Source: Streptomyces sp. NBC_00091 (GTDB lineage Bacteria; Actinomycetota; Actinomycetes; Streptomycetales; Streptomycetaceae). Taken from it: a stretch of 64,000 bases of DNA. The translations under genes were made by a program, and so were the position numbers. Position 1 is the stretch's first letter, and the number at the start of each line of letters is the position of its first letter. The notes below the pieces were generated by a model that did no database searches, was not told the origin of the DNA, and saw only the letters and a list, made by a program, of their open reading frames with translations. Positions 60,063-64,000 of the stretch are shown in pieces. The stretch covers positions 2,108,001-2,172,000 of the forward strand of contig NZ_JAPEMA010000001.1 of NCBI RefSeq assembly GCF_026343185.1, in the 5' to 3' direction.

Positions 60063-60689
60063 ATGGCGGGGAACGCGCTGGCGGAGTTGCTCAACGACGG
60101 AATCCCTCGGCTCTACGCGCCGCGCACCCGCATGCTGCGTCAGGGAGAGGACGGGACCCACCTCCTCGTCCTCACCGGCGGAGTGGCGCGCGTCGTCCTC
60201 GGCAAGGAGGACGGCACGGACCTCTGGCTGGCACATCGTGGTCCGGGATGCCTGCTCGGGGACATGTCCGTCCTGAGCGGCGCGGTGCGCAACGCCTCCG
60301 TGATCGCGGTCAGTCCATGTACGGCAGTGGTCTTGCACCGTGATCGGTTCCTGCGTCGCGTCGAGAGCGGCGCGCTGGCGTCGCTGCTCTACCGGCAGCT
60401 GCTGGCGAGGCAGCACGAGATGGACCTCGCCCACAGCGAGCAGTGGAGCCTGCCCGTGAAGGTCCGGCTTGCCGGCCTCCTCGTCAGACTGGTCGGCCTC
60501 TCGGGCTCGCCCCGCATCACCGGCTGGACACAAGCGGACCTCGCCAGAGCCGCAGGGGCCTCACTCAGTGCGATCACGCCAGTCCTGAGGACGCTCACCA
60601 CGGCGGGAATGGTGCAGGTCAAGCGCCGCCTGATCACGGTCACCGATCTGCCCGCCCTCCGCGCCCTGGCCGCGGCAACCCGCGCCTGA
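60063..60689 (+). CDS. Crp/Fnr-family regulator
   Basis: A 208-aa regulator. Residues about 15-125 form a cyclic-nucleotide-binding beta roll with the phosphate-binding cassette region PGCLLGDMSVLSGAVRNAS; the usual Gly-Glu reads Gly-Asp but the Arg is kept. The C-terminal winged HTH is TQADLARAAGASLSAITPVLRTL. The ATG at 60063 has GGAGGAGG upstream. It is directly upstream of a nucleotidyl-cyclase-like gene on the same strand, so it may sense a cyclic nucleotide and control that operon. Cyclic-nucleotide binding is inference. Confidence 0.85.
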   Translation: MAGNALAELLNDGIPRLYAPRTRMLRQGEDGTHLLVLTGGVARVVLGKEDGTDLWLAHRGPGCLLGDMSVLSGAVRNASVIAVSPCTAVVLHRDRFLRRVESGALASLLYRQLLARQHEMDLAHSEQWSLPVKVRLAGLLVRLVGLSGSPRITGWTQADLARAAGASLSAITPVLRTLTTAGMVQVKRRLITVTDLPALRALAAATRA

Positions 60690-60828
60690 CGCCTGCTCCC
60701 GTCCGAGTAACCGCCCTCACATTCCGAGTGGCCACTACTGGCCATTCGCCGCCGCCGAGCGCGCGCATGCTCGGAATCCGCCGGGATCGCTACCGGCCCA
60801 ACCCATCACCTCCAGCAGGAGATTCGCC
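60690..60828 (+). promoter_or_regulatory. Operator-like repeats upstream of the cyclase operon
   Basis: Two TGGCCA hexamers (60729-60734 and 60739-60744) lie 10 bp apart, so on the same face of the helix. ATTCCGAG (60721-60728) is inverted as CTCGGAAT (60770-60777). This 139-base gap probably holds the promoter of the five-gene operon and a site for the Crp-like regulator, although the classic TGTGA-N6-TCACA site is absent. Confidence 0.4.
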
Positions 60829-61620
60829 ATGCCCGACCCCTCGCTGAAAAGCATCCCTCTGCCACCGCACCGCGGAGTGCTCGCCGTCGACGCCGTCGCC
60901 TTCACCCGGTTGCCGGCCTCGCGACACGCTCCGACGAACGTGCTGATCCACCACGTCATGGGCCGTGCCCTCAGCGCATCCGGCCTGGGTGAGCTGTGGC
61001 AGACGAGGCGGTTTCCTGCGGATACCGGCGACGGAGTCGCCTTCGGCTTCGATCCCCGCCTCCTTCCCTTCGTCCTCTGGCCCTTCCTCGACACGCTCGA
61101 GGAGGTGCTCGCCCTGCACAACGTCACCTCGTCGGGTCCTCCCATCCGCCTCCGCGCTGCCGTCCACATCGGCCCACTACCGGACTCCGGGCTGCCCGGC
61201 GACGGCAACGGGACCGCGCGCAACGACACGCACCGGCTGCTCGACTCCGAGCCCCTCCGACAAGCCCTCGCATGCACCAGCGCGGACTCGACGAACCTGG
61301 CGGCGATCATCTCGCAACGTGTCTACGAGGACGTGGTCCTCGGCGGTTACACCGGCCTGAGCCGCCACCGCTGCGTCAAGGTCGATGCCACTGTGGCGAA
61401 CAAGGGCTTCTCGCAACCGGCGTGGCTCTACGTCCCCCGGCTGTCCGGAAGCCTTCTCCAGACCGGTCTCACCCCGAGCGCCGCACCCCGAACCGAATTC
61501 CGCGACCCCAAGAACCCTCCGCCGCGCCCGGCCCAGAGCATCCAGCACGTCGGTTCCGGAGTGGCTTTCGTGGGCGAGGTGTCCGGCGACTTCCGCTACA
61601 CCGGGGAGCCCCGCCGGTGA
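60829..61620 (+). CDS. Class III nucleotidyl-cyclase-like protein
   Basis: A 263-aa protein. Residues 13-200 resemble a class III cyclase catalytic domain: VLAVDAVAFTRL supplies a metal Asp (D21) and the hairpin TGDGVAFGF the second (D68). The VNLAAR-like region later in the domain is altered (NDTHRLLDSEPL, then TNLAAIISQRV), as in pyrimidine cyclases of Pycsar defence. A disordered linker leads to a short C-terminal motif QHVGSGVAFVGEVSGDF, repeated in the next gene. AGGAG precedes the ATG. It opens a five-gene operon and probably makes a nucleotide signal. Confidence 0.65.
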   Translation: MPDPSLKSIPLPPHRGVLAVDAVAFTRLPASRHAPTNVLIHHVMGRALSASGLGELWQTRRFPADTGDGVAFGFDPRLLPFVLWPFLDTLEEVLALHNVTSSGPPIRLRAAVHIGPLPDSGLPGDGNGTARNDTHRLLDSEPLRQALACTSADSTNLAAIISQRVYEDVVLGGYTGLSRHRCVKVDATVANKGFSQPAWLYVPRLSGSLLQTGLTPSAAPRTEFRDPKNPPPRPAQSIQHVGSGVAFVGEVSGDFRYTGEPRR

Positions 61621-61862
61621 GCCAGCACGTCGGGCACGGGGTCGCCATCGAGGGAAACGTCGGACGCGACGTCATCAACAACGTCTACTCGGCCCCCTGC
61701 GGCATGTCACCGCGGTCCGCTCCGGCGCCGGACTTCGAGCCCGCACCGGGGCCGCACACCGAATTCGTTGCCGCGCTGGACCGACTGGCACGGGCCTGCG
61801 AGCAGATGGCGGCAGAACTCTCGCGCATCTTCCCCGTCCGAGGAGCAGGTTCATGGCATTGA
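61617..61862 (+). CDS. Small protein sharing the cyclase C-terminal motif
   Basis: An 81-aa protein with a GTG start overlapping the cyclase stop (GTGA). It begins QHVGHGVAIEGNVGRDV, matching the cyclase C-terminal motif at ten of 17 positions. After a Pro-rich linker comes a short helix (EFVAALDRLARACEQMAAEL). A motif shared by adjacent proteins suggests a contact or co-assembly module, similar in idea to paired bacterial amyloid signalling motifs. Family unknown. Confidence 0.55.
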   Translation: MSQHVGHGVAIEGNVGRDVINNVYSAPCGMSPRSAPAPDFEPAPGPHTEFVAALDRLARACEQMAAELSRIFPVRGAGSWH

Positions 61863-62605
61863 TCCGGTTCAACCGCCCCTTCGACAACATCGGCGAGCAG
61901 CTCACGTCGCCCGCACGGGAACCCGTCACCCTCGCCGTATCCGTCGCCGGGAGCGTGCTGTTGCTGACGCCGGCGGCAGCCCGGGAATTGCTGTACACAC
62001 CCGCATCGGACGAAGAGCTGCGCAGCGCCGTCTGGCGGCAGGCCGTTGTGGCCGCACAAGAGGAGACCGCCCCGGACGGTGAACCCTGGCGGCTGTTCGC
62101 GGTCTGGCTGACACTCCCCCACCTCTACCGAACGGTATGGAGGGCAGCATCGGCCTTCGGAGCCAGTCACGCCGACCTCCAGGCCGAGGCCGTGCTCGCA
62201 CTGCTCGAAACCCTGGCAGTCCTCGACCCCGACCAGCCCGCTCCCGGAAGCACTCTGGCCAAGGCTGCGAGCCGCCGGGCATGGGCCCTCGCCCGGCAGT
62301 CCGCCAAGGAAACACGCGTCGCGGACATCGCCGCGATCGCGGAAGCCCGTCTCGGACCCGAACCCAGCATCGCGGACCTGGTGCCGGAACACGCCTGGGA
62401 GCTGGACATCGACCCCTTGCCCCGCCCGGACGGACTGTGCGCACCACTCCGCTTCACCACCTCGCCCGCCCGGGTCGAAGGCGAGCGGCTGGGTGCGCTG
62501 GCCCAGGGACTCGGTCTGCGGGACATCGTCCACCGCGCCCGCCGGCCCGGTGAGGGAACGCTGATCGGAACCCTCTCCCTGCGGCCGGCCGGAGCACACC
62601 GATGA
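61853..62605 (+). CDS. Hypothetical helical protein of the operon
   Basis: A 250-aa protein, its start overlapping the previous gene by ten bases. After a beta-rich 60-residue start it is helical, with ADLQAEAVLALLETLAVLDPD and a basic helix SRRAWALARQSAKETR. This resembles proteins of actinobacterial mobile elements that I recall as of unknown function, with a sigma-region-2-like look. The last three bases overlap the start of the HTH gene. Confidence 0.6.
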   Translation: MALIRFNRPFDNIGEQLTSPAREPVTLAVSVAGSVLLLTPAAARELLYTPASDEELRSAVWRQAVVAAQEETAPDGEPWRLFAVWLTLPHLYRTVWRAASAFGASHADLQAEAVLALLETLAVLDPDQPAPGSTLAKAASRRAWALARQSAKETRVADIAAIAEARLGPEPSIADLVPEHAWELDIDPLPRPDGLCAPLRFTTSPARVEGERLGALAQGLGLRDIVHRARRPGEGTLIGTLSLRPAGAHR

Positions 62606-62910
62606 GCGAGCGCAAAGGTCCCCCGCTGTCGTTCGCGGAAGCCTTCGACCTCCCCCTGACGATGGATCTGCGTACCGCCGCCCGTGCCTTCGGGGTGTGC
62701 CCCGGAACCGCGTACAAGCAGATCCGTCTCGGCAGGTTCCCCTGCCCCGTGCTTCGCCTCGGCCACCGCTACCGCATCCCCACCGCCTGGGTCCTGCGTG
62801 CCCTGGGGATCGAGGAGAGGCCCATCTACGCCGTCGACCTGGAAGCGGGCGCCGACCACGCCGCCCGCTCGGAGAATCCCGCCACCCACGAAAGGGAGTA
62901 CCGCTCATGA
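62602..62910 (+). CDS. Excisionase/MerR-like helix-turn-helix protein
   Basis: A 102-aa DNA-binding protein. MDLRTAARAFGVCPGTAYKQ, then IRLGRFPCPVLRLGHRYRIP form a winged HTH of the excisionase/HTH_17 type (about 20-70). It is common in integrative elements and in phage-defence operons as a regulator. The ATG overlaps the upstream stop (ATGA), and its stop overlaps the start of the next gene. Confidence 0.75.
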   Translation: MSERKGPPLSFAEAFDLPLTMDLRTAARAFGVCPGTAYKQIRLGRFPCPVLRLGHRYRIPTAWVLRALGIEERPIYAVDLEAGADHAARSENPATHEREYRS

Positions 62911-64000
62911 GCACCATGACCGAGGCGGCCTCAGCCGCATCCGAGGGCGCCGGCGCCCTCCGCAGCTGCTTCGTCATCGGCCCGATCGGCGACGATCTCG
63001 CCGATCACGGCACCCCGGCAGCCGAGGCGTACGAGAACGCTCTCGAGGTGTTCGAGAAGGTGATCCGCCCGGCGTGCGAGCGCTTCGGGATCAACCCCGT
63101 CCGGGCTGATCAGATCGTCCGTGCAGGAGAGATCGCCGAGCAGATCTACGTCCGCCTGCGGGACGACGACCTCGTCATCGCCGACGTGAGCCACGGCAAC
63201 CCCAACGTCATGTACGAGCTGGGCCTGCGCCACGGCGCCGGCAGGCCCGTCATCCAGCTCGGGGAACGCGGCCAGCTGCCCTTCGACATCTCCTCGTTCC
63301 GCACCATCCGGTTCAACCGCCGCGAACGGAGCGGCCTCATCGATGCACGCAAGGCCCTGGAGAAGGCCCTGGACGAAGGGATCCACAACGGCTTCGACCT
63401 GTCCGCCCCCGCCAGGATCATGCGCGGGATGCAGGCAGCCACCCCGGCCCAGGGAGAGCCGGATGACGAGACCGACCCGGCGGGTGACGAGGCCCCGGGC
63501 CTGATCGACCGCTTCGTCGCGATCGAGGAACAGATGGACGCCCTCAACGAAGACACGAACGCGATGAGTGAGGCGCTGGAGCGCATCATGCAGGCCACCC
63601 AGGAGTGTGCCCCGGCCATGGAACGGGCCAACCAGCCGGGCTTCCCCCTCAGCGCCCGCCTGCCACTGCTGGTCCAGTACGCATCCGCCCTCAGCGGTCC
63701 GGCCAGCGACCTGAAGGACAGCGCGAGGCGCTTCGCCGAGAGGATGGCCGACGTCGACACCGCTGTGCACTCCGCACTGGACTTCCACGAGTCCACCCCC
63801 GCGGATGAGCGCAGTGAAGGTGAGAACGAGTTCGTGAGCGGACTACTGGGCACGGCTGAGGGAACGCGCGGGGCCATGGAAGGCATCACGGCCTTCGGCA
63901 CGGCGATCAACTCGATGATCGGTATGAGCCGGGAGCTGCGCGTCCCGGGCAAGGACATCGCCGCCGCGCTCAAGCTCGTCAGCGGCGTCATCACACGCAT
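62907..64000 (+). CDS. Deoxyribosyltransferase/TIR-like protein (3' end outside window)
   Basis: At least 364 residues, with no stop before the window ends. Residues about 20-130 form a nucleoside-2-deoxyribosyltransferase/TIR-like Rossmann domain: CFVIGPIGDD at the start, a helix with EVFEKVIRPACERFG, and ADVSHGNPNVMYELGLRHG with the likely catalytic Glu E104. A linker leads to a long helical region (about 185-364). Such domains cut NAD+ or nucleotides in defence systems. The ATG overlaps the HTH stop. It is the last visible gene of the operon and the probable effector. Confidence 0.7.
   Translation, partial: MSTMTEAASAASEGAGALRSCFVIGPIGDDLADHGTPAAEAYENALEVFEKVIRPACERFGINPVRADQIVRAGEIAEQIYVRLRDDDLVIADVSHGNPNVMYELGLRHGAGRPVIQLGERGQLPFDISSFRTIRFNRRERSGLIDARKALEKALDEGIHNGFDLSAPARIMRGMQAATPAQGEPDDETDPAGDEAPGLIDRFVAIEEQMDALNEDTNAMSEALERIMQATQECAPAMERANQPGFPLSARLPLLVQYASALSGPASDLKDSARRFAERMADVDTAVHSALDFHESTPADERSEGENEFVSGLLGTAEGTRGAMEGITAFGTAINSMIGMSRELRVPGKDIAAALKLVSGVITR

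Overview
The window is a stretch of a Streptomyces-type chromosome. Third codon positions are strongly GC-rich, GTG starts and 4-base ATGA/GTGA gene overlaps are common, and many gene families are typical of Streptomyces: a DmdR1-like iron repressor, an Rpf/CHAP cell-wall hydrolase pair, an NsdA-like regulator, a short Prim-Pol protein, mycothiol-linked MDMPI domains and ECF sigma/anti-sigma pairs. Core housekeeping genes (purU, pdxH, citrate synthase, dmdR1) alternate with accessory islands.

Layout. 1-7 kb: HAD hydrolase, FUSC transporter, a flavin monooxygenase and divergent TetR regulator sharing twin palindromic operators, a pentapeptide protein and an RsbW-like kinase. 7-12 kb: an acyl-CoA catabolic cluster (two adjacent acyl-CoA dehydrogenases, an amidohydrolase and a divergent acyl-CoA ligase) with two matching 15-bp operators. 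12-16 kb: a structured leader, small ORFs, and two secreted cell-wall hydrolases (CHAP and Rpf) with the same C-terminal repeat domain. 16-22.6 kb: sigma/anti-sigma pair, EF-hand protein, Imm49-like protein, purU and a solute-binding lipoprotein. 22.65-24.08 kb: a TnpB-only IS605-type element. 24-30.5 kb: proline-rich membrane protein, NsdA-like regulator, Prim-Pol protein and an ABC exporter. 30.5-39.6 kb: a polymorphic-toxin island (SseB-like gene with a frameshift, WXG-like protein, 1522-aa RHS toxin, S1-domain protein, CdiI-type immunity protein, orphan small genes, gene remnants) whose 3' part has visibly lower GC. 39.6-46.5 kb: GlxA-type regulator, oxidoreductase, two alpha/beta hydrolases, DmdR1-like repressor, SIS-domain protein and PAS protein. 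46.7-48.5 kb: a frameshifted IscB gene with a possible omega RNA. 48.7-59.8 kb: pdxH, citrate synthase, and a long reverse operon for carboxylation-dependent acyl-CoA breakdown (acyl-CoA dehydrogenase, biotin carboxylase, carboxyltransferase, AtuA-like protein, enoyl-CoA hydratase, TetR), with a 192-bp MITE placed on a stop codon. 60-64 kb: a Crp-like regulator, then a tightly overlapping operon with a class III nucleotidyl-cyclase-like protein, small proteins and a deoxyribosyltransferase/TIR-like protein that runs off the window.

The most interesting part is this last operon. A cyclase-like gene linked to an NDT/TIR-like protein, beside a cyclic-nucleotide-binding-type regulator, resembles a cyclic-nucleotide anti-phage system, but the gene arrangement does not match one I can name. 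Two RNA-guided-nuclease genes of the OMEGA type (TnpB and IscB) and an RHS toxin followed by a ribosomal-S1-like protein are the other notable features.
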